Part shown: positions 7,855 to 16,509 of the stretch, piece by piece | Layout: each line of letters opens with the position of its first letter | Numbering within the stretch: the first letter of the stretch is position 1 | NCBI RefSeq assembly: GCF_030316845.1 | Contig: NZ_JASZYS010000017.1 | Span: forward strand, 1 to 64,000 | Length of the DNA: 64,000 nucleotides | Source: Variovorax davisae | Lineage (GTDB): Bacteria; Pseudomonadota; Gammaproteobacteria; Burkholderiales; Burkholderiaceae_C | Direction of reading: 5' to 3' | Notes under the pieces: generated by a model | What the model was told of the DNA's origin: nothing | Database searches by the model: none | The model's input: the letters and a program-made list of their open reading frames with translations, nothing else | Made by a program: the position numbers and the translations under genes

Positions 7855-8571
7855 TCAAGCGCTGAGGAAGCGGTAGAGGTTGCGCAGCATGCCGGCGGTC
7901 GCGCCCCAGACGAAGCGCTCGTGCGGCCCGTCCTGGTAGGGCATCGACAGCCACTCGCGCGCCGTCGCGTCCTCGCCGACCATGGCATGGCGGCGATGGT
8001 TGGCGGGATCCATCAGGAAGGCGAACGGCACCTCGAAGGCCGCCTCGACCTCATAGGAATTGAGGTTCAACTCGAAGCCCGGTCGCACCAGCGCCACCAC
8101 CGGCGTCACGATGAACGAGGTGACCGTGGTGTAGGTCGGCAGGCTGCCGAGGACCTCGATGTAGTCGGCCGACAGGCCGACCTCCTCCCAGGCCTCGCGC
8201 AGCGCCGCGGCGGCGGTGTTGGCGTCCTCGGGGTCGACCCGCCCGCCGGGGAAGGCGACCTGCCCCGAGTGGTTCTTCAGGTGCGAGCTGCGCTCGGTCA
8301 GCAGCACCGTCGGCTGCTCCCGCATCACGATCGGCACCAGCACCGCGGCCTGCGCCGGCGCGCGGTCGAACATGCGCGGCTCGCGCCGCACCTCGGGCGT
8401 CCAGTCGGGCGGCGTGGCGAAGCGCGCGCGCAAGGCCCGGGCCCCGAGCTGCGCCGGATCCACCGCGGGCAGGCCGCTGTCGACACCGATCGGCGGCACC
8501 TCGCGCGGGTCGAAGGACTGCAAGGCCGGCGGGACGACGGCGTTGATGACTTCGACGGGAGAGGCGCGCAT
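7855..8571 (-). CDS. Nudix hydrolase, CoA pyrophosphatase type
   Basis: A 238-residue Nudix enzyme likely to hydrolyse coenzyme A or acyl-CoA to 4'-phosphopantetheine and 3',5'-ADP. The Nudix box (GGRVDPEDANTAAAALREAW, then EEVGL) is complete with the metal-binding REAWEE glutamates. Upstream of it lies LTERSSHLKNHSGQVAFPGG, the extra motif that marks the CoA-specific UPF0035 subgroup. ATG at 8571 is the only start giving a normal N-terminus. It follows the rplS terminators and precedes the CobD/CbiB-like gene on the same strand. Confidence 0.88.
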   Translation of the reverse strand: MRASPVEVINAVVPPALQSFDPREVPPIGVDSGLPAVDPAQLGARALRARFATPPDWTPEVRREPRMFDRAPAQAAVLVPIVMREQPTVLLTERSSHLKNHSGQVAFPGGRVDPEDANTAAAALREAWEEVGLSADYIEVLGSLPTYTTVTSFIVTPVVALVRPGFELNLNSYEVEAAFEVPFAFLMDPANHRRHAMVGEDATAREWLSMPYQDGPHERFVWGATAGMLRNLYRFLSA

Positions 8572-8620
8572 GGCCGGCGGTGATGTGGTCAAAAAAATGG
8601 GTCTCGACGAGTAAAAACGC

Positions 8621-8648
8621 AAAAAGCCCCGGCGCGATGACCAGGGGC
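8621..8648 (-). terminator. Second terminator downstream of rplS
   Basis: On the minus strand a GCCCC/GGGGC stem with a 13-nt loop is followed by TTTTTGCGTTTTT. It lies 46 nt beyond the first rplS terminator and would catch read-through before the Nudix gene. The loop is long, so it is weaker than the first. Confidence 0.55.
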
Positions 8649-8693
8649 CGACAACTAAATCACGAACAGTCCGTCCGCGCTCGGCGCCAATGC

Positions 8694-8720
8694 AAAAAGC
8701 CGCCTCGGACGGCGGCTTTC
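8694..8720 (-). terminator. Terminator of the rpsP-rimM-trmD-rplS operon
   Basis: Minus-strand stem AAGCCGCC/GGCGGCTT with a 6-nt loop, followed by TTTTTGC, 21 nt after the rplS stop codon. Confidence 0.88.
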
Positions 8721-8741
8721 TGCACGGCAAGGGCGCGCTGC

Positions 8742-9125
8742 TTATTTTGCAGCCGCTGCGGAGGGGGCCTTGCCCGGCAGCTTTTCCTTGATGCGTGCCG
8801 AACGGCCGCTGCGCTCGCGCAGGTAGTACAGCTTGGCGCGGCGGACGTCGCCGCGGCGCTTGACTTCGATCTTGGCGATCAGCGGGCTGTAGGTCTGGAA
8901 CGTGCGCTCCACGCCTTCGCCGCTGGAGATCTTGCGCACGATGAAGCCGCTGTTGAGGCCACGGTTGCGCTTGGCGATCACGACGCCTTCGTAGGCTTGC
9001 AGGCGCTTGCGCGAGCCTTCGACGACGTTCACGCTGACGATGACCGTGTCACCGGGCATGAAATCGGGAATCTGCTTGTTGAGCCGGGCGATTTCTTCCT
9101 GCTCGAGGGTCTGGATGAGGTTCAT
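8742..9125 (-). CDS. rplS: 50S ribosomal protein L19
   Basis: A 127-residue ribosomal protein located at the 30S-50S interface. The start (MNLIQTLEQEE), the central FMPGDTVIVSVNVVEGSRKR and the basic RRAKLYYLRER are diagnostic. The Ala/Lys-rich tail after residue 115 is a common betaproteobacterial extension. It is last in the operon rpsP-rimM-trmD-rplS, separated from trmD by 118 nt, which is unusually wide for this operon and begins with a TATAAT element. Confidence 0.98.
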   Translation of the reverse strand: MNLIQTLEQEEIARLNKQIPDFMPGDTVIVSVNVVEGSRKRLQAYEGVVIAKRNRGLNSGFIVRKISSGEGVERTFQTYSPLIAKIEVKRRGDVRRAKLYYLRERSGRSARIKEKLPGKAPSAAAAK

Positions 9126-9242
9126 GATGTCCTGAGTTCGATCTTGTCCGCGCTACACAAAAGGCGCTGTGGGCTCGATGGCGCGACCTGGGGTCGCTTC
9201 ACTGAACCCGGCGCGGCCGGCCAGAGGATCGGGGAACCGAGG

Positions 9243-9248
9243 ATTATA
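9243..9248 (-). promoter_or_regulatory. TATAAT element upstream of rplS
   Basis: A perfect -10 hexamer on the minus strand overlapping the trmD stop codon, preceded by an A8 tract. No convincing -35 box is found 16-18 nt upstream. It may be an internal promoter that boosts rplS over trmD, whose product is needed in far smaller amounts. Confidence 0.4.
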
Positions 9249-9990
9249 GCTTTTTTTTGAGCGTCTTCTCGTCGATCGCGCCGAGGCGGCCGGCCTGCCT
9301 GGCCGCGTCGATCAGATCGGGCCGCTTGTCGCGGGTGATGGCGAGCCGCTGGTCGCGGCGCCAGCGCTCGATCTGGACATGGTGGCCCGACATCAGCGGC
9401 GCCGGCACGCCCTCGCCGCGCCATTGCTCGGGACGGGTGTAGTGCGGGCAGTCGAGCAGGCCGTCGAGCGCCGGATTGAAGCTGTCCTGCACGTGGCTGG
9501 CCTGGTCGCCGAGCACGCCGGGCTGCAGCCGCGCCACCGCATCGAGCAGCGCCATGGCCGGAATCTCGCCGCCGGAGAGGACGAAGTCGCCCAGGCTCAG
9601 CTGGTGCGTGACGCGAGCGTCGATGAAGCGCTGGTCGATGCCCTCGTAGCGGCCGCAGACCAGCACCGCGCCCTCGCCGCCCGCCCATTGCTCGACCTGC
9701 GGATGGCGCAGGGTCTCGCCGATCGGCGAGAACAGCAGCACCGGGGCCGCGGCGCCGCGGGCGGCCAGCGCCGCGTCGAGGCAGGCCGACAGCGGCTCGG
9801 CCATCATGACCATGCCGGGGCCGCCGCCGAAGGGGCGGTCGTCGATGCGCCGGTAGTTGCCCTCGGCGAAGTCGCGCGGGTTCCACAGCACCACCTCGAC
9901 CTGCTTCGATTCGTAGGCGCGGCGCGTCACGCCGCTCGCCAGAAAAGGCGCGAACAGCTCGGGGAAGAGAGTGATGACGTCGAAGCGCAT
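9244..9990 (-). CDS. trmD: tRNA (guanine-N1)-methyltransferase
   Basis: A 248-residue SPOUT methyltransferase that forms m1G37 in tRNAs reading codons starting with C and prevents +1 frameshifting. Landmarks: FDVITLFPELF at the N-terminus, RPFGGGPGMVM near 52-62, the trefoil-knot segments VCGRYEGIDQRF and SLGDFVLSGGE that bind S-adenosylmethionine, and the catalytic Asp in QDSFNP. The gene ends in a run of Lys codons containing eight A residues. It sits 28 nt after rimM in the standard ribosomal operon. Confidence 0.97.
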   Translation of the reverse strand: MRFDVITLFPELFAPFLASGVTRRAYESKQVEVVLWNPRDFAEGNYRRIDDRPFGGGPGMVMMAEPLSACLDAALAARGAAAPVLLFSPIGETLRHPQVEQWAGGEGAVLVCGRYEGIDQRFIDARVTHQLSLGDFVLSGGEIPAMALLDAVARLQPGVLGDQASHVQDSFNPALDGLLDCPHYTRPEQWRGEGVPAPLMSGHHVQIERWRRDQRLAITRDKRPDLIDAARQAGRLGAIDEKTLKKKL

Positions 9991-10018
9991 GGCGGCACCG
10001 GGGCCGGGCCTGGACGGC

Positions 10019-10573
10019 TCAGTAGTCGGGCTGCCAGTCGACCGTGATCAGCCGACCCGCCAGGTCGACCTTGTCGACGAAGGCCGAGACGAAGGGCACC
10101 ATGCGCTCGACCGGCTTGCCGTCCTCGGTCGCATCGAGCACCAGCGTGGTCTGCGGGCCCGAGGCCAGCAGCTCGCGCACGCTGCCGAGCGCCACGCCTT
10201 CACGGTTGACCACCGCCAGGCCGATCAGGTCGACCCAGTAGTACTCGTCGTCGCCGGCGGTCGGGAAGCTGGAGCGCGGCACGAACACGCGCGCGCCGCG
10301 CAGCGCCTCGGCCGCATTGCGGTCGGGCACGTCTTCGGACGAGGCGACGATGACGTCGGAATGTTCCTTGGCTTCGCGGATCGCGAGCTTGAACGCCTGG
10401 CTGCCCGCTGCGCCCGGGGGCTGGAGCAACCATCGCTTGGAAGAGAACAGCGCCTCGGGTTCGGCGCTGTGGGGCAGGACCTTGAACCAGCCCTTGATGC
10501 CCCAGGCATCGGCGATGCGCCCGACTTCGATCGCATCCGCCGGCAATTCGGCGGCTTCGAGGGTGGGCAGCAT
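10019..10573 (-). CDS. rimM: Ribosome maturation factor RimM
   Basis: A 184-residue 16S rRNA processing factor that binds S19 and helps the 30S head mature. The N-terminal RimM barrel begins EVGRIADAWGIKGWFKV near 21-37; the C-terminal PRC barrel contains EYYWVDLIGLAV and a conserved VDWQPDY end. It lies 15 nt after rpsP and 28 nt before trmD, so it is translated as part of the operon. Confidence 0.96.
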   Translation of the reverse strand: MLPTLEAAELPADAIEVGRIADAWGIKGWFKVLPHSAEPEALFSSKRWLLQPPGAAGSQAFKLAIREAKEHSDVIVASSEDVPDRNAAEALRGARVFVPRSSFPTAGDDEYYWVDLIGLAVVNREGVALGSVRELLASGPQTTLVLDATEDGKPVERMVPFVSAFVDKVDLAGRLITVDWQPDY

Positions 10574-10588
10574 CGCCTCGGCTACAGC

Positions 10589-10852
10589 TTAGGCCGCGGC
10601 CTTGGGGGCCGCGGCAGCGGCTTGCTTGATCAGGCGGGTGACCGTGGGCGAGGCTTGCGCGCCGACGCTCTTCCAGTAGGTCAGGCGGTCCTGGGCGATG
10701 CGGATGCTTTCCTCGTTTTCCTTGGCGGTCGGGTTGTAGAAACCCAGGCGCTCGATGAAGCGGCCATCGCGGCGAACGCGCTTGTCCGACACGACGATGT
10801 TGAAGAACGGACGGCCTTTGGAACCGCCGCGGGAGAGTCGAATGACGACCAT
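10589..10852 (-). CDS. rpsP: 30S ribosomal protein S16
   Basis: An 87-residue small-subunit protein. The N-terminus MVVIRLSRGGSKGRPFFNIV and the DRLTYWKSVGAQ segment are typical; the Ala/Lys tail is lineage-specific. It is first in the ribosomal operon and about 110 nt downstream of a clear promoter. Confidence 0.98.
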   Translation of the reverse strand: MVVIRLSRGGSKGRPFFNIVVSDKRVRRDGRFIERLGFYNPTAKENEESIRIAQDRLTYWKSVGAQASPTVTRLIKQAAAAAPKAAA

Positions 10853-10963
10853 GATTTATCCTTGGGGTGGTGCAGCAAACCCGCAAGGTTCGCCCACAGT
10901 GTTCTTTCAGCGTCGAGACACGCGACATGGCCACCCGGCCAGCGACACGCTGAAAAGCCCATG

Positions 10964-10991
10964 ATTATAGCCCGCTCTCCCGATTCTCCAA
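10964..10991 (-). promoter_or_regulatory. Promoter of the rpsP operon
   Basis: Minus strand: TTGGAG (10986-10991), 16-nt spacer, perfect TATAAT (10964-10969). The leader of about 105 nt before rpsP is typical for a ribosomal-protein operon. It is divergent from the acetyltransferase gene. Confidence 0.75.
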
Positions 10992-11016
10992 TTGCTGGCC
11001 CCGCCAGACCCCCCGA

Positions 11017-11538
11017 ATGATCCAGATCCGCCCCAGCCGCGACACCGACGTCGCGGCCATCACCGCCATCTACGCCCACCACGTGCTGCACGGCACGGGC
11101 ACCTTCGAGACCGATCCGCCGAGCGCCGCCGACATGGCCTCACGCCGCGCCGACGTGCTGTCGAAGAACCTGCCCTACCTGGTGGCCGAACGCGACGGCG
11201 AGCTGCTCGGCTTCGCCTACTGCAACTGGTTCAAGCCGCGCCCGGCCTACCGCTTCTCGGCCGAGGACTCGATCTACCTGGCCGATGGCGCCCGCGGCCA
11301 GGGCCTCGGCGCCCAGTTGCTGGCGGCGCTGTCGCAGGCGGCCGAAGCGGTGGGCGTGCGCAAGCTGATCGCGGTGATCGGCGACTCGGCCAATGCCGGC
11401 TCGATCGGCGTGCACCGCGCCCAGGGCTTCAGCCACGTCGGCGTGCTGAAGGACTGCGGCTGGAAGTTCGGCGAATGGCGCGACGTGGTGCTGATGGAGA
11501 AAGTGCTGGGCGAAGGCAGCACCACCCGTCCGGAATGA
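11017..11538 (+). CDS. GNAT acetyltransferase, phosphinothricin acetyltransferase-like
   Basis: A 173-residue GNAT enzyme. The N-terminus (IRPSRDTDVAAITAIYAHHV), GTFETDPPS and the acetyl-CoA loop GARGQGLGAQL near 92-102 match the Pat/YwnH/MddA group, which acetylates the amino group of phosphinothricin, methionine sulfoximine or similar amino acids. In most environmental bacteria the natural role is detoxification of oxidised methionine analogues. The stop overlaps the start of the TM2-like gene by 4 nt (ATGA), so the pair is co-translated. Confidence 0.88.
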   Translation: MIQIRPSRDTDVAAITAIYAHHVLHGTGTFETDPPSAADMASRRADVLSKNLPYLVAERDGELLGFAYCNWFKPRPAYRFSAEDSIYLADGARGQGLGAQLLAALSQAAEAVGVRKLIAVIGDSANAGSIGVHRAQGFSHVGVLKDCGWKFGEWRDVVLMEKVLGEGSTTRPE

Positions 11539-11981
11539 AAAACAAGACCGTGGCCGCCTGGCTGGCCTTCCTCGGCGGGCCGCTGGGGCTGCACTGCTTC
11601 TACCTGCGTGGCTTCTCGAGCCTGCTCGGCTGGCTGCTGCCGATCCCGACCGCGCTCGGCCTCTACGGCCTCGAGCGGGTGCGCCTGTACGGCAGCGACG
11701 ACGGCCTGAGCTGGGCCTTGCTCCCCCTGCTGGGCTTCACGATCGCGGGCTGCGCCCTGACCGCCATCGTCTACGGGCTCATGACGCCCGAGAAGTGGAA
11801 TGCGCGCTACAACGCCGGGCGCAGCGGCGACGCGGCGGCCGGCAACACCAGCTGGCTGACCATCGGCGCCGTGGTGCTGGCGCTGTTCTTCGGCAGCACG
11901 ATCCTGATGGCCAGCATCGCCTTCAGCTTCCAGCGCTACTTCGAGCACGAGATCGAAGCCGGCCGGAGGATGTCGCAGTGA
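11535..11981 (+). CDS. TM2-domain-like membrane protein of unknown function
   Basis: A 148-residue protein with three to four hydrophobic segments: residues 6-25 (AWLAFLGGPLGLHCFYLRG, a TM2-like start), 28-45, 60-85 and 105-130. The Gly-Gly-x-x-G-x-H-x-F-Y pattern is what TM2 proteins show. It overlaps the acetyltransferase gene by 4 nt and ends 1 nt before the convergent pit gene. No enzymatic motif is visible. The family call is moderate. Confidence 0.7.
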   Translation: MKNKTVAAWLAFLGGPLGLHCFYLRGFSSLLGWLLPIPTALGLYGLERVRLYGSDDGLSWALLPLLGFTIAGCALTAIVYGLMTPEKWNARYNAGRSGDAAAGNTSWLTIGAVVLALFFGSTILMASIAFSFQRYFEHEIEAGRRMSQ

Positions 11982-11982
11982 C

Positions 11983-12993
11983 TCAGAAGACCTGGATGCC
12001 GATCCAGTAGGCGATCGCCGCCACGAAGGCCGAGGCCGGGATCGTCAGCACCCAGGCCCAGACGATGTTGCCGGCCACGCCCCAGCGCACCGCGCTGGCG
12101 CGCTGCACCGAGCCGACGCCGACGATCGCGCCGGTGATGGTGTGGGTGGTCGACACCGGGATGCCCAGCGCGGTCGCCAGGAACAGGGTCAGCGCACCGC
12201 CGGTCTCGGCGCAGAAGCCGCCGACCGGCTTGAGCTTGGTGATCTTCTGGCCCATGGTCTTGACGATGCGCCAGCCGCCGAACATGGTGCCGAGCGAGAT
12301 CGCTGCATAGCACACGACGATGGTCCAGGTCGGCGGCAGCGTCGAATCGGCGGCCGCGTAGCCGGTGGCGATCAGCAGCATCCAGATGATGCCGATGGTC
12401 TTCTGGGCGTCGTTGCCGCCGTGGCCGAGGCTGTAGGCGCCGGCCGAGATCAGCTGCAGCGTGCGGAACCACCGGTCCACGCGCGACGGCGTCGAGCGCC
12501 GGAACACCCACGCCACCAGGATCATCATGAACGAGCCGAGCAGGAAACCGAGCAGCGGCGAGACGAAGATGAAGGCCACCGTCTTCCAGATGCCGGCCGC
12601 GATCAGCGAGCTCGAGCCGGCCTTGGCGATCACCGCGCCCACGATGCCGCCGATCAGCGCATGCGATGAGCTGCTCGGAATGCCGTAGTACCAGGTGACC
12701 AGGTTCCAGCTGATGGCGCCGACCAGGGCGCCGAACACCACGTGCACGTCGACGATGCCCGGCTGCACGATGCCCTTGCCGATCGTCGCCGCCACGCTCA
12801 GGTGGAAGACGAAGATCGCGATCAGGTTGAAGAAGGCCGCGAACACCACGGCCTGGCCGGGCTTGAGAACGCCGGTCGAGACCACGGTGGCGATCGAGTT
12901 CGCCGCGTCGTGGAAGCCGTTCATGAAATCGAAGGCGATGGCCAGTGCGACCAAACCCACCACCACCCAGAGGGCGACCTGAACCGTTGCCAT
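11983..12993 (-). CDS. pit: Low-affinity inorganic phosphate transporter, PiT family
   Basis: A 336-residue inner-membrane permease for metal-phosphate symport driven by protons. Two inverted halves carry the PiT signatures: FDFMNGFHDAANSIATVV near residues 22-39 and GGNDAQKTIG near the middle, plus SSSSHALIGG and VSTTHTITGAIVG. About nine to ten membrane spans are visible. It follows the DUF47 gene by 18 nt; the pairing of PiT permeases with DUF47/PhoU-like proteins is a known arrangement in which the soluble partner modulates the permease. Confidence 0.95.
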   Translation of the reverse strand: MATVQVALWVVVGLVALAIAFDFMNGFHDAANSIATVVSTGVLKPGQAVVFAAFFNLIAIFVFHLSVAATIGKGIVQPGIVDVHVVFGALVGAISWNLVTWYYGIPSSSSHALIGGIVGAVIAKAGSSSLIAAGIWKTVAFIFVSPLLGFLLGSFMMILVAWVFRRSTPSRVDRWFRTLQLISAGAYSLGHGGNDAQKTIGIIWMLLIATGYAAADSTLPPTWTIVVCYAAISLGTMFGGWRIVKTMGQKITKLKPVGGFCAETGGALTLFLATALGIPVSTTHTITGAIVGVGSVQRASAVRWGVAGNIVWAWVLTIPASAFVAAIAYWIGIQVF

Positions 12994-13011
12994 TCGAAGG
13001 ATTCCGTTGCT

Positions 13012-13656
13012 TCAGGAGTTCTCGAGGACGATGCCCTCGATGACGTTGGCGACGTCCTCGCACTTGTCGGTGATGGTTTCGAGCAGCTCGTAGATCGCCT
13101 TGAGCTTGATCACCTCGCGGACGTCGGGCTCCTCGCGGAACAGCTTGCTCATGGCGCTGCGCATCACGCGGTCGGCATCGGATTCGAGCCGGTCGATCTC
13201 CTCGCAGGTCTTCAGCGTGGCCTCGGCGGTGGCCGGGTCGGTGATCTTCGACAGGAACTTGACCGCGTCCTTGACCCGCTCGCAGCACTTCACGCTCAGC
13301 GTGGTGAGGCGCGTGATCTCCTCGGTCATGTGGCGCACGTCGTAGAGCGCCATGGTCTCGGCCGAGTCCTGGATCAGGTCGGCGACGTCGTCCATGGTGT
13401 TGATCAGCTTGTGGATCTGCTCGCGGTCGATCGGCGTGATGAAGGTCTTGTGGATCAGCCGGTTGACGTCATGCGTCACGCGGTCGGCCGCCCGCTCGGC
13501 GTTGTCGACGTCGCGGTTGTACTGCTCCCGCAGGTGCAGGTCGTTGTAGTTGGCCACGAGCTGCTCGAACGCGCGCGCGGCTTCGACGATGCGGTCGGCG
13601 TGCTGATTGAACATCTCGAAAAAATTCCCCTCGCGGGGCAGCAGCTTGCCGAACAT
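13012..13656 (-). CDS. DUF47 (PhoU-like) phosphate transport regulator
   Basis: A 214-residue all-helical, strongly charged protein of the DUF47/YkaA family, related to PhoU. It contains E/DxxxD-type metal-binding repeats (for example DNAERAAD and DRLESDAD) and the start MFGKLLPREGNFFEMFNQHA typical of the family. The AGGAG Shine-Dalgarno site lies 8 nt before ATG. It is expected to sit at the cytoplasmic face and tune the PiT permease encoded immediately downstream. Confidence 0.92.
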   Translation of the reverse strand: MFGKLLPREGNFFEMFNQHADRIVEAARAFEQLVANYNDLHLREQYNRDVDNAERAADRVTHDVNRLIHKTFITPIDREQIHKLINTMDDVADLIQDSAETMALYDVRHMTEEITRLTTLSVKCCERVKDAVKFLSKITDPATAEATLKTCEEIDRLESDADRVMRSAMSKLFREEPDVREVIKLKAIYELLETITDKCEDVANVIEGIVLENS

Positions 13657-13751
13657 GGCGCTCTCCTGGGTTCATGGGTCGTCGCAAGCACATGCCGGTG
13701 ACGCCATCGTGAAAAACCGCGCAAGTGTAATGGGCGGGCCCGAAATGGCCT

Positions 13752-14210
13752 TCAGAGCCGCTCGATCCGCTGGTCCGCCACCTGTGCGAGTTGCTGGGAC
13801 GTGACCTGCTCCGGGGCGATTTCCGCCAACGGCAGCAGGACGAAGGCGCGCTCGGCCAGCCGCGGATGCGGCAGGCGCAGCTGCGGGGTGTCGAGCACCG
13901 CGTCGCCATGGCGCAGCAGGTCGAGATCGAGGGTGCGCGGGGCGTTGCGATAGGGCCGCTCGCGGCCGGCACCGGCTTCGAGGCGCTGCAGCTCGGCCAG
14001 CAGCGCGTGCGGATCGAGCCCGGTCTGGAGCGCCACCACCGCGTTGACGAAGTCGGGGCCGCCCGCATTCACCGGCGCGCTGCGGTAGAGCGACGAGCGG
14101 GCGCTGACGCGGGTACGCGGCAAGCGGTCGAGGTCGTCCATGGCCCGGAGCACGGTCTCGCGCGCGTCGCCGAGATTGGCACCGATCGCGACGAAGGCCC
14201 TACTGTCCAT
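13752..14210 (-). CDS. folK: 2-amino-4-hydroxy-6-hydroxymethyldihydropteridine pyrophosphokinase
   Basis: A 152-residue HPPK that transfers pyrophosphate from ATP to the pterin precursor in folate synthesis. Visible: AFVAIGANLGD at the start, the substrate loop SSLYRSAPV, and the PROSITE-type signature RPYRNAPRTLDLDLL near 84-98 with the two Mg-binding Asp residues. It abuts pcnB with no gap (pcnB stop at 14211), as usual in Burkholderiales. Confidence 0.96.
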   Translation of the reverse strand: MDSRAFVAIGANLGDARETVLRAMDDLDRLPRTRVSARSSLYRSAPVNAGGPDFVNAVVALQTGLDPHALLAELQRLEAGAGRERPYRNAPRTLDLDLLRHGDAVLDTPQLRLPHPRLAERAFVLLPLAEIAPEQVTSQQLAQVADQRIERL

Positions 14211-15803
14211 TCACTCCGCCGCCACACCGCCGGCCTCGCCGGCACCGCCGCTGCGCGGCTTGCGCCGGCGGCGGCGCTTGCGCGGCGCATCCGAGACCTC
14301 GCCGTCGGGCGGCAGCGCGGTGTCGGCGTCTTCGCCCTCGGCCGGGCCGCCGGCGCGGCGCTCGGCCGGCGCCGGGGCCGGCGCGCGGGCCGGCACGCGC
14401 TGGCGGGTCTTCTTGTGCTGCTCGTCGCGCACCTGGTCCATCAGGTCCTGGCGGCGGATGTCGTCGGCGGTGCTGAATTCCTGCCACCACTCGGCGATCG
14501 CCTCGCCGACCTCGCCGACGTCGGCGCGCAGGCGCATGAAGTCGAAGGCGGCACGGAAGCGCGCCTGCTCGACCAGGCTGTGCGGCGTGCTGCCGCTGCG
14601 CTTGTCGAAGCGCGGCTGCATCATCCAGATCTCGCGCATGTCGGCGGCCAGCTTGCCGCGGCCCGAGACATCGCCGATGCGGGCGTTGAAGACATCGTCG
14701 ATCGCGTCCTGCAGCGCCGGGAACGGCGGCTGCGGGCGCTGGCCGTGCCGACCCTCGACCCGCTGGGCCCAGCCGTCGCGCACGTCGGCCCACAGCACGC
14801 AGGCCAGCAGGAAGCTCGGCGCCACCGGCTTGCCCTCGCCGACCCGGCGGTCGGTGTCCTGCAGCGCGGCATGGACGAAGGGCGTGTCGGCGCGCTCGAC
14901 CACGACGTCGAGCAATGGATAGATGCCGGTCGCGAGGCCGAGCTTGCGCAGCTGCGCCACCGTGGCCACCGCGTGGCCGGTCTGCAGCAGCTTGAGCATC
15001 TCGTCGAACAGCCGGCTCTGCGGCACGTCGGCCAGCAGCCGGCTCGATTCGACCAGCGGCGCCGCGGTCTTGGGCTCGAGCTTGAAGCCCAGCTGCGCCA
15101 GCTTGGCCGAGAAGCGGATGGCGCGGATGATGCGCACCGGGTCTTCGCGGTAGCGCGTGATCGGGTCGCCGATCATGCGCAAGGTGAGCTTCTTCGCATC
15201 CTTGATGCCGTTGTGGTAGTCGACCACGACCTGGCTGGCCGGGTCGTAGTACATCGCGTTGACCGTGAAGTCGCGGCGCGCGGCGTCCTCTTCCTGCGGG
15301 CCCCAGACGTTGTCGCGCAGCACCCGGCCGCTGGCGTCCACGGCGTGCTTCATGCCCGCGAGTTCGCCCTTGCTGGTGCGCTCGTTGCCGGCCACCTGCT
15401 CGGCGCCGGCGTTGTCCATGTAGGCGCGGAAGGTCGAGACCTCGATCACCTCGTGCTCGCGCCCGCGCCCGTACACCACGTGCACGATGCGGAAGCGCCG
15501 GCCGATGATGAAGGCGCGCCGGAACAGGCCCTTGACCTGCTCCGGCGTCGCATTGGTGGCGACGTCGAAATCCTTGGGGCGCAGCCCCAGCAGCAGGTCG
15601 CGCACCGCGCCGCCGACCACGTAGGCCTCGTAGCCGGCCTGCTGCAGCGTGGTCACCACGTTCCGGGCGCGCTCGTCGACCAGCGCCGGGTCGATGCCGT
15701 GGACCGAGGCGTCCACCTCCTGCCGCTTGCCGAAGCGGGCCTTGCCGCCGGAGCCCGGAGCACCGGATTTGCCGAGGAGTTTGTCGATGAATTTCTTGAT
15801 CAT
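14211..15803 (-). CDS. pcnB: Poly(A) polymerase I
   Basis: A 530-residue class II nucleotidyltransferase that adds poly(A) tails to RNA 3' ends and thereby promotes decay. The catalytic head has GGAVRDLLLGLRPKDFDVAT near residues 63-82 with the DxD metal site, then FRIVHVVYG and RRDFTVNAMYYDP. The RNA-binding region includes EDPVRIIRAIRFSAKL. The last 100 residues are Arg/Pro/Ala-rich (KRRRRRKPRSGG), as in other proteobacterial PcnB. The operon order is hda-pcnB-folK; ATG at 15803 gives the normal MIKKFIDKLLG start. Confidence 0.95.
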   Translation of the reverse strand: MIKKFIDKLLGKSGAPGSGGKARFGKRQEVDASVHGIDPALVDERARNVVTTLQQAGYEAYVVGGAVRDLLLGLRPKDFDVATNATPEQVKGLFRRAFIIGRRFRIVHVVYGRGREHEVIEVSTFRAYMDNAGAEQVAGNERTSKGELAGMKHAVDASGRVLRDNVWGPQEEDAARRDFTVNAMYYDPASQVVVDYHNGIKDAKKLTLRMIGDPITRYREDPVRIIRAIRFSAKLAQLGFKLEPKTAAPLVESSRLLADVPQSRLFDEMLKLLQTGHAVATVAQLRKLGLATGIYPLLDVVVERADTPFVHAALQDTDRRVGEGKPVAPSFLLACVLWADVRDGWAQRVEGRHGQRPQPPFPALQDAIDDVFNARIGDVSGRGKLAADMREIWMMQPRFDKRSGSTPHSLVEQARFRAAFDFMRLRADVGEVGEAIAEWWQEFSTADDIRRQDLMDQVRDEQHKKTRQRVPARAPAPAPAERRAGGPAEGEDADTALPPDGEVSDAPRKRRRRRKPRSGGAGEAGGVAAE

Positions 15804-15822
15804 TGGGGAGAGGGCTTGAGCC

Positions 15823-16509
15823 CTATTCGTTTTCGAGCATCGACCGGATCAGCGGGATGGTGATCGCGCGCTGGGTCTGCAAGGCATAGCCGTCGAGCTG
15901 CGCGAGCAGCTCCATCAGGCTGCCGAGGTCGCGGCTGAAGCGGTGCAGCATGTAGTCGAGCACCTCGTCGGACAGCACCACGCCGCGGTCGTCGGCCGCC
16001 TGGCGCAGCACCGCGCGCCGTTCGGCCTCGCTCAACACCTGCAAGTGGAACACATGGCCCCAGCCCAGCCGGGTGCGCAGGTCCTCGCGCAGCGGCAGGT
16101 CGGCCGGCGGCAGGGCGCCGGCGGCGACCACGCCGCGCTGCAGGCTCTGGGCGTTGACGAACCAGTTGAAGGCCGCGTGCTGCTGCACCGCGTTGTAGAG
16201 ATGGACGTCGTCCAGCAGCACCGCGCCCCAGCGCTCGTCGAACTCGGGCGGGTTGACGGCCGCCGGGTCGAGCCAGCCGACGCTGGCGCCCTGCTCGCGC
16301 AGCGCGCCGCGGACCGCCTCCAGCAGGTGCGTCTTGCCGCTGGCGCCTTCGCCCCAGAGGTAGGTCGGCACCGGCGAATGGAGGGTGGGCGCGCGCGCGT
16401 CGCCGACCCACAGCTGCAGGTGCCGCAGGGCCGGCTCGTTCGGCCCGGCGAAGAAGCCCGCCAAGGTCGGGCCGCTGGCGATGCCGATGTCGAGCGCGAG
16501 CTGCTTCAT
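15823..16509 (-). CDS. hda: DnaA regulatory inactivator Hda
   Basis: A 228-residue AAA+ protein that, with DNA-loaded beta clamp, stimulates hydrolysis of DnaA-ATP after initiation. The N-terminal QLALDI (residues 3-8) fits the clamp-binding motif; Walker A is GEGASGKTHLLEA near 53-65; the DDVHLY segment is the Walker B/sensor region. It is the first gene of hda-pcnB-folK and is divergent from purM across 207 bp. Confidence 0.93.
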   Translation of the reverse strand: MKQLALDIGIASGPTLAGFFAGPNEPALRHLQLWVGDARAPTLHSPVPTYLWGEGASGKTHLLEAVRGALREQGASVGWLDPAAVNPPEFDERWGAVLLDDVHLYNAVQQHAAFNWFVNAQSLQRGVVAAGALPPADLPLREDLRTRLGWGHVFHLQVLSEAERRAVLRQAADDRGVVLSDEVLDYMLHRFSRDLGSLMELLAQLDGYALQTQRAITIPLIRSMLENE

